Shown: positions 28,201 through 37,583 of the stretch, piece after piece
How positions within the stretch are numbered: the stretch's first letter is position 1
Layout of the letters: each line of letters opens with the position of its first letter
Assembly (NCBI RefSeq): GCF_016008875.1
Contig: NZ_JADTQG010000011.1
Location: forward strand, 1-64,000
From: Ectopseudomonas mendocina
GTDB taxonomy: Bacteria; Pseudomonadota; Gammaproteobacteria; Pseudomonadales; Pseudomonadaceae
Reading direction: 5' to 3'
DNA length: 64,000 nt
The notes under the pieces: generated by a model
Databases searched by the model: none
Told to the model about the DNA's origin: nothing
Seen by the model: the letters and a program-made list of their open reading frames with translations, nothing else
Position numbers and translations under genes: made by a program

Positions 28201-29310
28201 TCAGACCAGTGACGTCAGCGCCTCGCGGCTGAACGGCAGGATGTCCTGCTCGCGGCCTTCGCGTACCTTCAGTGCCCAGTCCGGGTCGACCAGCAGCGCG
28301 CGGCCCACGGCGACCAGGTCGAACTCTTCCTTGTTCAGGCGCTCGAGCAGGTTCTCGATGCTGGCAGGCGCGGCCACCTTGTCGGTCTTGACCATGAACT
28401 GCAGGAACTCGCCATCCAGGCCGACGCTGCCGACGGTGATGGTCGGCTTGCCAGTGAGCTTGCGCGTCCACCCTGCCAGGTTGAGATCGCTGCCTTCGAA
28501 CTCCGGCTCCCAGAAGCGGCGGGTCGAGCAATGGAAAATGTCCACACCGGCATCGGACAGCGGCTTGAGGAAGGCTTCCAGTTGCTCCGGGGTCTGCACC
28601 AGGCGCGCGGTGTAGTCCTGCTGCTTCCACTGCGAGTAACGCAGGATGATCGGGAAGTCCGGGCCGACCGCCGCGCGCACGGCCTGGATCAGCTCGATGG
28701 CGAAACGCGAACGCGCCGCCAGATCGCCACCGTACTGATCAGTGCGCTGGTTGCTGCCCTCCCAGAAAAACTGGTCGATCAGATAACCGTGGGCGCCGTG
28801 GATCTCCACACCGTCCATGCCGATGGCCTTGGCGTCGCGCGCGGCCTGGGCGAAAGCGGCGATCACCTCGTCGATATCGGCCTGGGTCATGCCATGCACC
28901 ACCACCTTGTCGTCCTTGACCTTCTCCATCGGGCCATAGCCGGGCACGCTGGCGTCCGGCTCAGTGCCCAGACGCCGCACGTTACCCACGTGCCAGAGCT
29001 GCGGGACGATCTTGCCGCCTTCGGCATGCACCGCATCGACCACCTGCTTCCAGCCGGCCAGGGCGTCTTCGCCGTAGAAACGCGGCACGTTCGGGTAGCC
29101 GTTGGCGGCCTTGTGGCCCACCGTGGTGCCCTCGGTGACGATCAGGCCCACGCCTGCGGCAGCGCGGCGACGGTAGTACTCGACGACCTTGGCATTGGGC
29201 ACGCCACCGGGCGAAAAGGAGCGGGTCATCGGCGCCATGACCACACGGGTCGGCAGCTCAAGGTTACCGAGGCGGAACGGGGCGAACAGGGCTTGAACGG
29301 GAGCGCTCAT
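28201..29310 (-). CDS. NADH:flavin oxidoreductase, Old Yellow Enzyme family
   Basis: FMN-dependent ene-reductase of 369 residues, related to NemA/XenB-type enzymes that reduce electrophilic alkenes, quinones and nitro compounds. Visible features are the N-terminal VVMAPMTRS, the active-site strand LWHVGNV, HGAHGYLIDQFF and the C-terminal FMN phosphate region DLVAVGRALL. The ATG at 29310 was chosen over the ATG one codon earlier because AGAGGA is then correctly spaced; the upstream extension is not conserved. A TetR regulator ends 26 bases upstream in the same direction, an arrangement like nemR-nemA of E. coli. Confidence 0.92.
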   Translation of the reverse strand: MSAPVQALFAPFRLGNLELPTRVVMAPMTRSFSPGGVPNAKVVEYYRRRAAAGVGLIVTEGTTVGHKAANGYPNVPRFYGEDALAGWKQVVDAVHAEGGKIVPQLWHVGNVRRLGTEPDASVPGYGPMEKVKDDKVVVHGMTQADIDEVIAAFAQAARDAKAIGMDGVEIHGAHGYLIDQFFWEGSNQRTDQYGGDLAARSRFAIELIQAVRAAVGPDFPIILRYSQWKQQDYTARLVQTPEQLEAFLKPLSDAGVDIFHCSTRRFWEPEFEGSDLNLAGWTRKLTGKPTITVGSVGLDGEFLQFMVKTDKVAAPASIENLLERLNKEEFDLVAVGRALLVDPDWALKVREGREQDILPFSREALTSLV

Positions 29311-29336
29311 CATCTTTCCTCTGGGTTGAAGGGTAA

Positions 29337-29927
29337 TCAGGCCTGCAGCAAACGCTCCAGGCGGGTGACGAAAGCTTCCAGCGGCTGCAGGTTGCGGCAC
29401 ACCTTGAGGCGGGCGAGCACGCCCTGCCAGGCGTCGCTGATGAAGGTGGCGAGGTTCTCGCAGTCCTCGTCGGCCGGCAGTTCACCGGCGGCCTGCGCCT
29501 GTTCCAGACAGTCACGCAGGATATCCACCGAGGCCTGCTGGATGGCCGCGACCTCGGCGCCGATCGCTGGAAGCATCTCGCTCATCTCGAAACTCAGGCT
29601 GCCGATGAAGCAGTGGTACTGCGGCGTCTCCTGCCGGGCGAAGTGCGCCAGCAGGTCGCGGTAGTAAGCGAGGATGCGCGCACGCGGGCTTAGCGCCGGA
29701 TCATTCAACGCCTGGGCATAACGCGTCAGGCGCGGCCGATAGATGAAGGCCAGCGCCTGCAGGGCGAAGTCTTCCTTGCTGGCGAAATAGTGATAGAAGC
29801 TGCCCTTGGGAATCCCGGCCGCCTGGACGATTTCCAGCACGCCGGTACCGTGATAACCGCGCCGGGTCATCACCGCCGAGCCTTTGCTGAGGATCAGGTC
29901 GCGCTTGTCGAGTCGAATGCTGTTCAT
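29337..29927 (-). CDS. TetR-family transcriptional regulator (NemR-like context)
   Basis: Probable repressor of itself and the adjacent OYE gene. From the ATG at 29927 the protein has 196 residues. The helix-turn-helix is clear: VLEIVQAAGIPKGSFYHYF followed by ASKEDFALQAL. The ligand domain contains three cysteines (YHC, DEDC and KVC), and redox-sensing cysteines control E. coli NemR, so an electrophile- or oxidant-sensing role is plausible but inferred. Alternative starts exist at 29939 (ATG) and 29963 (GTG); none has a strong ribosome site. Confidence 0.88.
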   Translation of the reverse strand: MNSIRLDKRDLILSKGSAVMTRRGYHGTGVLEIVQAAGIPKGSFYHYFASKEDFALQALAFIYRPRLTRYAQALNDPALSPRARILAYYRDLLAHFARQETPQYHCFIGSLSFEMSEMLPAIGAEVAAIQQASVDILRDCLEQAQAAGELPADEDCENLATFISDAWQGVLARLKVCRNLQPLEAFVTRLERLLQA

Positions 29928-30069
29928 GGCGTCGAGCATATGACCGGTCGTCTCGCTCGGCACAGTACTATTGATGACGGTGATTAAGGGCTAGAACAGA
30001 GTACTTGGATGAGAAGACCTTCCGAAGCCGATACCACGCTCATCGACGGGGCGTGATCCACTCAAATCT

Positions 30070-30119
30070 GTAGGAGCGGCTTCAGCCGCGAAACGCATCG
30101 CGGCTAAAGCCGCTCCTAC
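30070..30119. repeat. REP palindrome
   Basis: GTAGGAGCGGCTTCAGCCGCGA (30070-30091) and TCGCGGCTAAAGCCGCTCCTAC (30098-30119) pair with one mismatch around six bases. It lies in the gap between the TetR gene start and the pgeF stop. Confidence 0.85.
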
Positions 30120-30212
30120 AGCTCGCTCGGGGCGATCTGGCAGCTATTGGCCGGGCGAGCATAAGGACCTGGACGACACTGTTCTGGTGGACCGCGTGAT
30201 CTAACCCTAGGC

Positions 30213-30944
30213 TCAGGACTGCAGCCAGATCAGCGAAGCGAAACGCCCGGTGCGGGCACTGCGGCGATAGGAGTAGAAACGCGGGTCGTTGTAGGTACAC
30301 AGCCCGCCACCGCTGACCGCAGTCACACCGATGGCGGCCAGGCGAATGCGCGCCAGTTGATAGATATCGGCCATGAACTTGCCGGCATTGGCGCTGGGCA
30401 CGAATGCACCGGCAGCCTCGGCATGCTGCCTCACGAATGCCTCGCGCACCTCGCCGCCCACCTCAAATGCAGTCGGGCCGATGGCCGGGCCTAGCCAGAC
30501 CAGCAGTTGCTGCGGCGCGACGTCCAGCGCCTCGACGGTCGCCTCCAGCACGCCACCAGCCAAACCGCGCCAGCCGGCATGAGCCGCCGCCACGCGCGTA
30601 CCGGCGCGGTCGCAGAACAATGCCGGCAGGCAGTCAGCGGTCATCGCCGTGCAGGCGATGCCGGGCGTGGCCGTCCAGTTGCCGTCGGCTTCGATGACCA
30701 CGGCAGGATCGGCTGGCGCCACGACGATGCCGTGCACCTGGCGTAGCCAGGCAGGCTGGCAACCGAGTGCATCGACCAGATGGGCACGGTTGCTCGCCAC
30801 AGCAGCCGGGTCATCATCGACATGATCGCCCAGGTTGAAGGTATCGAACGGCGCGGCGCTGACGCCGCCGCTACGGGTGGTCACGCAGGCTCGAACGTTG
30901 GCCGGCGCAGGCCAGTCGGGCGTCAGCCAGTCGTGGGCGCTCAC
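30213..30944 (-). CDS. pgeF: Peptidoglycan editing factor PgeF (YfiH, laccase-domain protein)
   Basis: YfiH-family multicopper-oxidase-like protein; E. coli PgeF removes wrongly built L-Ser-containing peptidoglycan precursors. The 243-residue product shows VTTRSGGVSAAPF, TADCLPALF, AAHAGWRGLAGGV and CTYND, which carry the conserved Cys/His metal ligands. It starts at a GTG (30944) overlapping the rluD stop by four bases, so translation is probably coupled. The rluD-pgeF pair is conserved in Pseudomonas (PA4544-PA4543). Confidence 0.93.
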   Translation of the reverse strand: MSAHDWLTPDWPAPANVRACVTTRSGGVSAAPFDTFNLGDHVDDDPAAVASNRAHLVDALGCQPAWLRQVHGIVVAPADPAVVIEADGNWTATPGIACTAMTADCLPALFCDRAGTRVAAAHAGWRGLAGGVLEATVEALDVAPQQLLVWLGPAIGPTAFEVGGEVREAFVRQHAEAAGAFVPSANAGKFMADIYQLARIRLAAIGVTAVSGGGLCTYNDPRFYSYRRSARTGRFASLIWLQS

Positions 30945-31915
30945 CCGACGAAGGCCTCGCGATCCTGGCGCAGCAGGGTCAGCAGCCAGACCAGATCATC
31001 CGGCAGCGCCGACTCCCATTTCATACGCTTGCCGGTGGCCGGGTGGTCCAGTTCGAGAAAGCGCGCATGCAGGGCCTGGCGCGGAAACTCCTTGAGGCTC
31101 TGCACCAGGCTCTGGCTGGCGGCAGGCGGAATGCGGAAGCGCCCGGCGTAGACCGGATCGCCCACCAGCGGATAACCGACGTGGCTCATGTGCACGCGAA
31201 TCTGGTGAGTACGCCCGGTTTCCAGCTTGACCCGCACATGGGTGTGCGAGCGGTAGCGCTCAAGCACGCGGTAATGACTGATCGCCGGCTTGCCGCCATC
31301 GGTCACCGCCATGCGCTGGCGCTGGCTGGAGCTGCGCCCGATGGGCGCATCGATGGTGCCACCGGCGGTGATCACGCCGATGCAGATGCATTCATAGATG
31401 CGGCTGACGGTGCGTTTCTGCAGCTGCTCGACCAGGTTGGTCTGCGCCTGCAGGGTCTTGGCCACCACCATCAGGCCAGTGGTGTCCTTGTCCAGACGGT
31501 GGACGATGCCGGCACGCGGCACGTTGACGATGTCCGGTACGTGGTGCAGCAGGGCATTGAGCAGGGTGCCGTCGGCATGCCCGGCCGCCGGATGCACCAC
31601 CAGACCTGCCGGCTTGTCGATCACCAGCAGGTGTTCGTCTTCATAGACGATGTTCAGTTCGATGTCCTGGGCGATCCACTCGCCCTGCGCTTCCTGCTCG
31701 GCGTCCAGCGCCAGGGTCGAGCCGGCATGCACGGTGTCGCGCGGGCGCGCCACGGCGCCATCGACGGTCAGGCGACCTTCCTTGATCCAGGTGGAAAGAC
31801 GCGAACGGGAGTACTCGCCAAACAGCTGCGCAGCCACCTGGTCGAGGCGTTGACCGCCCTGTTCGAAGGGGACGACGGCTTGAAGTTGAATAAGCTGTTT
31901 GTCTATAGAAGTCAT
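30941..31915 (-). CDS. rluD: 23S rRNA pseudouridine synthase RluD
   Basis: Makes pseudouridines in helix 69 of 23S rRNA. The 324-residue protein has an N-terminal S4 RNA-binding domain (about 21-75) and a catalytic domain with GIVHRLDKDTTG, where Asp142 is the expected catalytic residue. The start at ATG 31915 (MTSIDKQLIQ) is preferred to a TTG three codons upstream. It diverges from bamD, as in other Pseudomonas, and overlaps pgeF. Confidence 0.95.
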   Translation of the reverse strand: MTSIDKQLIQLQAVVPFEQGGQRLDQVAAQLFGEYSRSRLSTWIKEGRLTVDGAVARPRDTVHAGSTLALDAEQEAQGEWIAQDIELNIVYEDEHLLVIDKPAGLVVHPAAGHADGTLLNALLHHVPDIVNVPRAGIVHRLDKDTTGLMVVAKTLQAQTNLVEQLQKRTVSRIYECICIGVITAGGTIDAPIGRSSSQRQRMAVTDGGKPAISHYRVLERYRSHTHVRVKLETGRTHQIRVHMSHVGYPLVGDPVYAGRFRIPPAASQSLVQSLKEFPRQALHARFLELDHPATGKRMKWESALPDDLVWLLTLLRQDREAFVG

Positions 31916-32053
31916 GTTCGGCAACGGCGGGAGCCTGGCCTTTGGTTTCGGCGACAGGCTTGTGGTTAAATACGGCGTCTTTGCCCCAGGGTTTTCCGGG
32001 GGCGCTCATCATAACAGGACGGCCGCGCGGCCGTCACAGGGACGCAAGCCGCC

Positions 32054-33046
32054 ATGCAAGTGAAACACCTGCTGCTGATCGCCATCCTCGCCCTTACCGC
32101 CGCCTGCTCTTCCAAGCAGCCGGAGGTCGATGAAAACCTCAGCGAGGTGGAGCTGTACCAGCAGGCCCAGGCCGACCTGGACAACCGCAGCTACACCCAG
32201 GCCATTTCCAAGCTCAAGGCGCTGGAATCGCGCTACCCGTTCGGCCGTTATGCCGAGCAAGCGCAGCTGGAGCTGATCTACGCCTACTACAAGAACGCCG
32301 AGCCAGAGGCTGCCAAGTCGTCCGCCGAGCGTTTCATCCGCCTGCACCCGCAGCACGCCAACGTCGACTACGCCTACTACCTCAAGGGCCTGGCCTCGTT
32401 CGACCAGGACCGCGGCCTGCTGGCGCGCTTCCTGCCGCTGGACATGACCAAGCGTGACCCGGGCGCCGCGCGCGATTCCTACAACGAGTTCGCTCAGCTC
32501 ACCAGCCGCTACCCGACCAGCCGTTACGCCCCGGACGCCAAGCAGCGCATGATCTACCTGCGCAACCTGCTGGCCGCCTACGAAGTGCATGTCGGCCACT
32601 ACTACCTGACCCGCCAGGCCTACGTCGCCGCCGCCAACCGTGGCCGCTACGTGGTGGAAAACTTCCAGGAAACCCCGGCGGTCGGTGACGGCCTGGCGAT
32701 CATGACCGAGGCCTACCAGCGTCTGTCCATGGACGACCTGGCTGCCACCAGCCTGGAAACCCTCAAGCTCAACTATCCGGATCACCCGAGCCTGGAGAGC
32801 GGCGAATTCGTGCCGCGTGAAGAAGAAGCCGACAACCGTTCCTGGCTGGCAAAGGCCACCCTGGGCCTGATCGAAACCGACACGCCGCTGCCGCCGGGCG
32901 AAACCCGCGCCAGCCAGGACGTGATCCGCCAGTACGAAGACGCCGAACAACAGATCCCGGCCGAACTGCAGCAGGACGCCAAAACAGGCGAAACCGCGAA
33001 GAAGCGTTCGATCTGGAGCTACCTGACCTTCGGTCTGTTCGACTGA
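32054..33046 (+). CDS. bamD: Outer membrane assembly lipoprotein BamD
   Basis: Essential TPR lipoprotein of the BAM complex that folds outer-membrane proteins. The 330-residue precursor has a lipobox ending LTAAC, with lipidated Cys18 followed by Ser, consistent with outer-membrane sorting. Five TPR units run from about residue 30 to 250, including the conserved [18 protein letters not shown]. The ATG at 32054 is preceded by GGGACGCAAGCCGCC. A strong terminator follows. Its substrates here would include AlgE and the two DUF481 proteins, if those are barrels. Confidence 0.96.
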   Translation: MQVKHLLLIAILALTAACSSKQPEVDENLSEVELYQQAQADLDNRSYTQAISKLKALESRYPFGRYAEQAQLELIYAYYKNAEPEAAKSSAERFIRLHPQHANVDYAYYLKGLASFDQDRGLLARFLPLDMTKRDPGAARDSYNEFAQLTSRYPTSRYAPDAKQRMIYLRNLLAAYEVHVGHYYLTRQAYVAAANRGRYVVENFQETPAVGDGLAIMTEAYQRLSMDDLAATSLETLKLNYPDHPSLESGEFVPREEEADNRSWLAKATLGLIETDTPLPPGETRASQDVIRQYEDAEQQIPAELQQDAKTGETAKKRSIWSYLTFGLFD

Positions 33047-33062
33047 TCGCAGCGTTATTGAT

Positions 33063-33088
33063 AAGGGAGGCCACGGCCTCCCTTTTTT
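33063..33088 (+). terminator. Intrinsic terminator of bamD
   Basis: AAGGGAGGCC and GGCCTCCC form a GC-rich stem with a very short loop, followed by six T. It begins 17 bases after the bamD stop. Confidence 0.9.
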
Positions 33089-33242
33089 ATTGCCTGGCGT
33101 TTCTGTCGCCCGTTCCCGGCGTGGGGCGCCCTTGAGGCCAGCCATCCAGCTCGGAAACAGCGCACAGGCTGCCACGCCGACACTGTGCCGATGCACTCGG
33201 CTTGGCTAAACTGCCGGCTTTGAACGAACAAAAGAGCACGAT

Positions 33243-33479
33243 ATGGGTCTTTTTCGCCTGCTGTTCTGGGTCGCCGTCATCTTCGCCGCGATCTGGATCT
33301 GGCGCCGCTACATCAGCAAACCTGAACGCACTCGTCCCACAGAAGGCGCCGCCGCCCCAATGGTGCGCTGCGCTCACTGCGGCGTGCATGTGCCCAAGCC
33401 TCAGGCCCTGAGCCATGATCAGCAGTGGTATTGCAGCCAGGCCCATCTGCAACAAGGCCCGCACGCCGGTGACCGCTGA
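33243..33479 (+). CDS. PP0621-family small protein
   Basis: A 78-residue protein with one N-terminal membrane helix (about 3-21) and a C-terminal zinc-ribbon-like part: VRCAHCGVHVPKPQAL then WYCSQAH. It resembles the PP0621 family always seen upstream of pilS in Pseudomonas. Function is unknown. The ATG at 33243 follows AAAAGAGCACGAT. Its 3' end overlaps the proposed pilS GTG start by 11 bases, so it may be translationally coupled to the pilus sensor kinase. Confidence 0.85.
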   Translation: MGLFRLLFWVAVIFAAIWIWRRYISKPERTRPTEGAAAPMVRCAHCGVHVPKPQALSHDQQWYCSQAHLQQGPHAGDR

Positions 33480-35061
33480 GTTCAGCCTGCAAGGCGGAAT
33501 TCAGGGGCGGCGCATCCTCAGGCTCTATCATTTCTATCGTCTGAGCATCGGTCTGGCGCTGATCCTGCTGATCTCCAGCAACCTCGATGAACAGTTTCTG
33601 GATGTGGTGCATATCGAGCTGTTTCGGACCGGCAGCTGGGTCTACCTGATCCTCAATATCTTCATCGCTGTGCTGGTGCAAAAGCCCAAGCACCTGATGC
33701 AGCTGTTCAGCCTGGCGCTGGTGGACGTGATTTTCCTCTCCGCGCTGTTCTACGCGGCCGGCGGCACGCCCAGCGGCATCGGCAACCTGCTGGTGGTGGC
33801 GGTGGCCATCGCCAACATCCTGCTGCGCGGCCGCGTCGGCCTGCTGATCGCCGCCATCGCCGCCATCGCACTGATCTACCTGACCTTCTATCTCAGCCTC
33901 AGCCGCCCCGCCGCTGCCGCCCAATACGTGCAGGCCGGTGCCCTCGGCGCGTTGTGCTTCGCCGGCGCGCTGTTCATCCAGGGCATCACCCGCCGCCTGC
34001 AGGTCAGCGAAAGCCTGGCCGAGCAACGCGCGGCCGACGTTGCCAACCTGGAAGAACTCAACGAGCAGATCCTGCAGCGCATGCGCACCGGCATCCTGGT
34101 GCTCGACACCCAGCATCGGGTGCTGCTGGCCAACCAGGGCGCCACGCAATTGCTGGGGCGCGGCGAGCTAAGCGGCAAGATCATCGACCCGCACTGCCCC
34201 GAGCTGGTCAAGCGTCTGCAACAGTGGCTGCATAACCCGACCCTGCGTCCGGACAGCCTGCAGGCGCAAGTCGATGGCCCGATGCTGCAACCCAGCTTCA
34301 TTTCCCTGCAGCGTGGCGAGCAGCAGCACACCCTGGTGTTTCTCGACGACATCTCGCAAATCGCCCAGCAGGCGCAACAGCTCAAACTGGCGTCATTGGG
34401 CCGCCTGACCGCCGGCATCGCCCACGAGATCCGCAACCCGCTCGGCGCGATCAGCCACGCCGCCCAGTTGCTACAGGAATCGGAAGACCTGCAAGGCCCC
34501 GATCAACGTCTGGCGCAGATCATCCAGGATCATTCCAAGCGCATGAACCTGGTGATCGAGAACGTCCTGCAACTGTCGCGTCGGCGCCAGGCCGAGCCAC
34601 AACTGCTGGACCTGAAATACTGGCTGCACCGTTTTGCCAGCGAGTTCCGCAGTTCGGCACCGACTGACCGGCAGATCCACCTGGAAACCCAGGGTGGCAG
34701 CCTGCAAACGCGCATGGACCCACACCAGCTGACCCAGGTGCTGACCAACCTGGTGCAGAACGGCTTGCGCTACAGCGCGCAGAAACACCGACTCGGCCAG
34801 GTCTGGCTGCGCCTGTTCCGCGACGAGGCCAGCGACCTGCCGGTACTGGAGATTCTCGACGACGGGCCCGGCGTGCCGCCCGAGCAGGAACAGCACATCT
34901 TCGAGCCCTTCTACACCACCGAAAACAAGGGCACCGGCCTCGGCCTGTATATCTCCCGCGAGCTGTGCCAGGGCAACCAGGCCCGCCTCGACTATAAACC
35001 TCGTGAAGGCGGCGGCAGCTGCTTCCGCATCACCTTCGCCCATCCGCGCAAACTGAGCTGA
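33469..35061 (+). CDS. pilS: Two-component sensor histidine kinase PilS
   Basis: Inner-membrane kinase that controls pilin transcription through PilR. The 530-residue protein, the same length as P. aeruginosa PilS, has six membrane helices in residues 25-175, a PAS-like linker (about 200-300), the phosphorylated His319 in GIAHEIRNPLGA, and ATPase boxes NLVQNGLRYS, DDGPGV and GTGLGLYIS. The start is a GTG at 33469, chosen because it gives the family N terminus (TAEFSLQGGIQGRRI); an upstream ATG frame lies inside the preceding gene. pilR follows after two bases. Confidence 0.95.
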   Translation: MTAEFSLQGGIQGRRILRLYHFYRLSIGLALILLISSNLDEQFLDVVHIELFRTGSWVYLILNIFIAVLVQKPKHLMQLFSLALVDVIFLSALFYAAGGTPSGIGNLLVVAVAIANILLRGRVGLLIAAIAAIALIYLTFYLSLSRPAAAAQYVQAGALGALCFAGALFIQGITRRLQVSESLAEQRAADVANLEELNEQILQRMRTGILVLDTQHRVLLANQGATQLLGRGELSGKIIDPHCPELVKRLQQWLHNPTLRPDSLQAQVDGPMLQPSFISLQRGEQQHTLVFLDDISQIAQQAQQLKLASLGRLTAGIAHEIRNPLGAISHAAQLLQESEDLQGPDQRLAQIIQDHSKRMNLVIENVLQLSRRRQAEPQLLDLKYWLHRFASEFRSSAPTDRQIHLETQGGSLQTRMDPHQLTQVLTNLVQNGLRYSAQKHRLGQVWLRLFRDEASDLPVLEILDDGPGVPPEQEQHIFEPFYTTENKGTGLGLYISRELCQGNQARLDYKPREGGGSCFRITFAHPRKLS

Positions 35062-35063
35062 AC

Positions 35064-36404
35064 ATGAACCGTCAGAGAGCCCTGATCGTCGACGACGAAC
35101 CCGATATCCGCGAGCTGCTGGAAATCACCCTCGGACGCATGAAGCTGGACACGCGTAGTGCCCGCAACGTCAAGGAAGCGCGCGAGTGGCTGGCGCGCGA
35201 GCCCTTCGACCTGTGCCTGACCGACATGCGCCTGCCCGACGGCACCGGCCTGGATCTGGTGCAGCACATCCAGCAGCGCCACCCGCAGGTGCCGGTGGCG
35301 ATGATCACCGCCTACGGCAGCCTGGATACCGCGATCAACTCGCTCAAGGCCGGGGCCTTCGACTTCCTCACCAAACCGGTGGACCTCGGCCGTCTGCGCG
35401 AGCTGGTCGCCACCGCCTTGCGCATTCGCTCCCCGGAGGGCGAGGAAACCCCGGTCGACAGCCGCCTGCTCGGTGACTCCCCGCCGATGAAGTCGCTGCG
35501 CAAACAGATTCAGAAACTCTCACGCAGCCAGGCGCCGGTCTACATCAGCGGTGAATCGGGCAGCGGCAAGGAACTGGTGGCCCGCCTGATTCATGAGCAG
35601 GGCCCACGTATCGAACAGCCCTTCGTGCCGGTCAACTGCGGCGCCATCCCCTCGGAACTGATGGAGAGCGAGTTCTTCGGCCACAAGAAAGGCAGCTTCA
35701 CCGGCGCCATTGAAGACAAGCAGGGCCTGTTCCAGGCCGCCAATGGCGGCACGCTGTTCCTCGACGAAGTCGCCGACCTGCCGCTGCCGATGCAGGTCAA
35801 ACTTCTGCGCGCGATTCAGGAAAAGGCCGTGCGCGCCGTCGGTGGCCAGCAGGAAGTGGTGGTCGATGTGCGCATCCTCTGCGCCACCCACAAGGATCTC
35901 GCCGCCGAAGTCGCCGCCGGGCGTTTCCGCCAGGACCTCTACTACCGCCTCAACGTCATCGAGCTGCGCGTGCCGCCGCTGCGCGAGCGCCGCGAAGACA
36001 TCGCGCAACTGGCCGAGGTGATGCTCGCGCGCCTGGCCGAAGGCACCGGCCTGGCTGCCGCCAAATTGCACACCGATGCGTTGGAGAAGCTGAAGAACTA
36101 CCGCTTCCCGGGCAACGTGCGCGAGCTGGAAAACATGCTCGAGCGCGCCTACACCCTCTGCGAGGACGATCAGATCACGCCCGGCGACCTGCGCCTGGCC
36201 GACGCTAGCGGGCCGAGCACCGAAGGCGGCGAAGCCAGCCTGGCGCAGATCGACAACCTCGAGGACTACCTCGAGGACATCGAACGCAAGCTGATCATGC
36301 AGGCATTGGAAGAAACCCGCTGGAACCGCACGGCCGCGGCCCAGCGCCTGGGCCTGACCTTTCGCTCGATGCGCTATCGCCTGAAGAAATTGGGCATCGA
36401 TTGA
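35064..36404 (+). CDS. pilR: Sigma-54-dependent response regulator PilR
   Basis: NtrC-type activator of pilA. Of 446 residues, 1-120 form the receiver with phospho-acceptor Asp54 (CLTDMRLPDG), 135-370 the AAA+ domain with Walker A GESGSGKE (163-170) and the sigma-54 contact loop GSFTGA (210-215), and the C terminus is a Fis-type helix-turn-helix (RTAAAQRLGLTFRSMRYRL). The ATG at 35064 is two bases after the pilS stop. The pilA target is not in this window. The usual loop is GAFTGA; the Ser variant also occurs in related PilR proteins. Confidence 0.96.
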   Translation: MNRQRALIVDDEPDIRELLEITLGRMKLDTRSARNVKEAREWLAREPFDLCLTDMRLPDGTGLDLVQHIQQRHPQVPVAMITAYGSLDTAINSLKAGAFDFLTKPVDLGRLRELVATALRIRSPEGEETPVDSRLLGDSPPMKSLRKQIQKLSRSQAPVYISGESGSGKELVARLIHEQGPRIEQPFVPVNCGAIPSELMESEFFGHKKGSFTGAIEDKQGLFQAANGGTLFLDEVADLPLPMQVKLLRAIQEKAVRAVGGQQEVVVDVRILCATHKDLAAEVAAGRFRQDLYYRLNVIELRVPPLRERREDIAQLAEVMLARLAEGTGLAAAKLHTDALEKLKNYRFPGNVRELENMLERAYTLCEDDQITPGDLRLADASGPSTEGGEASLAQIDNLEDYLEDIERKLIMQALEETRWNRTAAAQRLGLTFRSMRYRLKKLGID

Positions 36405-36417
36405 CGCCCTCTCCAGA

Positions 36418-37524
36418 CTATTGGCCCAACCGCCCCGCCGGAGCATAAGGCGCCGGATCGATGATCGGCTCGCGGCCGAGCATCAGGTCGACCAGCAGCT
36501 GGCATGACGCCGGCGCCAGCACCAAACCATTGCGGAAATGCCCGCAGTTGAGCCACAAGCCGGGATGCGAAGGCAGCTCGCCGATAAAAGGAATGCCCTC
36601 CGGCGAGCCGGGCCGCAAACCGGCCCAGTGCCCCACCACTTCCGCGTCCTTGAGCGCAGGCAGCAACTCTTCGGCCGACGCCTTGAGGCTGGCCAGCGCG
36701 GTATCGGTCGGCGTCTTGTCGAACCCGGCGTACTCCAGCGTGCTGCCAACCAGAATATGACCGTCGCGCCGCGGGATCGCATAACGCCCCTTGGCCAGCA
36801 CCATACTCGGCAAAAAGTTCTCGGCGCACTTGTAGAGAATCATCTGCCCCTTCACCGGCTCGACTGGCAACTCCAGCCCCAACGTCTCGAGCAACTCGCC
36901 ACTCCAGGCGCCGGCAGCAAGCACCACGCGATCAGCGCGAATCTCGCCGCCGGTCATAGTCACTCCTCGAATCCGCCCGCCGTCCTGAACAAACCCAGTG
37001 ACCGCGCAATGCTCACGCAACTCCACGTTCGGCATAGCCGCCAGCGCCGCCCGCAACGCCTTGACCAGGCGGGGGTTACGCACATTGGCCACACCCGGCA
37101 TATGAATGGCGCGCTCAAAGCCGCTGCCCAGCACAGGCACATCCCGATAAGCCTCGGCGATATCTACCGAGTAAAGCGGACGTCCCTCACGCTGCGCCCA
37201 GACCAGTGCCTCGGCCTCGTCATCCAGATCCAGCCAATACAACCCGGTGACATGCACCTCGGGATCGACACCAGTCTCGTCCAGCAAGCGCTGAGCGAAT
37301 CCCGGATAGAAATCCTGCGACCAATGCGCCAACGCCGTCACTGCCGCGCTGTAGCGCCAGGGATAGAGCGGCGACACGATGCCGCCGCCGGCCCAGGAGG
37401 ATTCGGAGCCGGCTCGGCAAGTATCGAGCAATACCACGGATTCACCAGCCCGAGCCAACTGCAGCGCGGACAACATGCCGATAGCACCGGCCCCGACGAC
37501 AACTACCTTTCCCGCACTTTTCAT
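36418..37524 (-). CDS. thiO: Glycine oxidase ThiO
   Basis: FAD-dependent oxidase of the DAO family that oxidises glycine to iminoglycine for the thiazole moiety of thiamine. The 368-residue protein starts MKSAGKVVVVGAGAIG, with the dinucleotide motif at 11-16, and has the family sequences SSWAGGGIVSPLYPWR and GHWAGLRPGSPEG. The C-terminal HFRNGLVLAPA substrate/FAD segment is intact. It is antisense between pilR and fimT, the same place as in P. aeruginosa (PA4548), so it marks the left edge of the minor-pilin block. Confidence 0.94.
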   Translation of the reverse strand: MKSAGKVVVVGAGAIGMLSALQLARAGESVVLLDTCRAGSESSWAGGGIVSPLYPWRYSAAVTALAHWSQDFYPGFAQRLLDETGVDPEVHVTGLYWLDLDDEAEALVWAQREGRPLYSVDIAEAYRDVPVLGSGFERAIHMPGVANVRNPRLVKALRAALAAMPNVELREHCAVTGFVQDGGRIRGVTMTGGEIRADRVVLAAGAWSGELLETLGLELPVEPVKGQMILYKCAENFLPSMVLAKGRYAIPRRDGHILVGSTLEYAGFDKTPTDTALASLKASAEELLPALKDAEVVGHWAGLRPGSPEGIPFIGELPSHPGLWLNCGHFRNGLVLAPASCQLLVDLMLGREPIIDPAPYAPAGRLGQ

Positions 37525-37583
37525 TTTGCAAACCTGGACTAATCTATGTTTTAGGAATTATCCACTGGCAAGGATGCTGGAAC

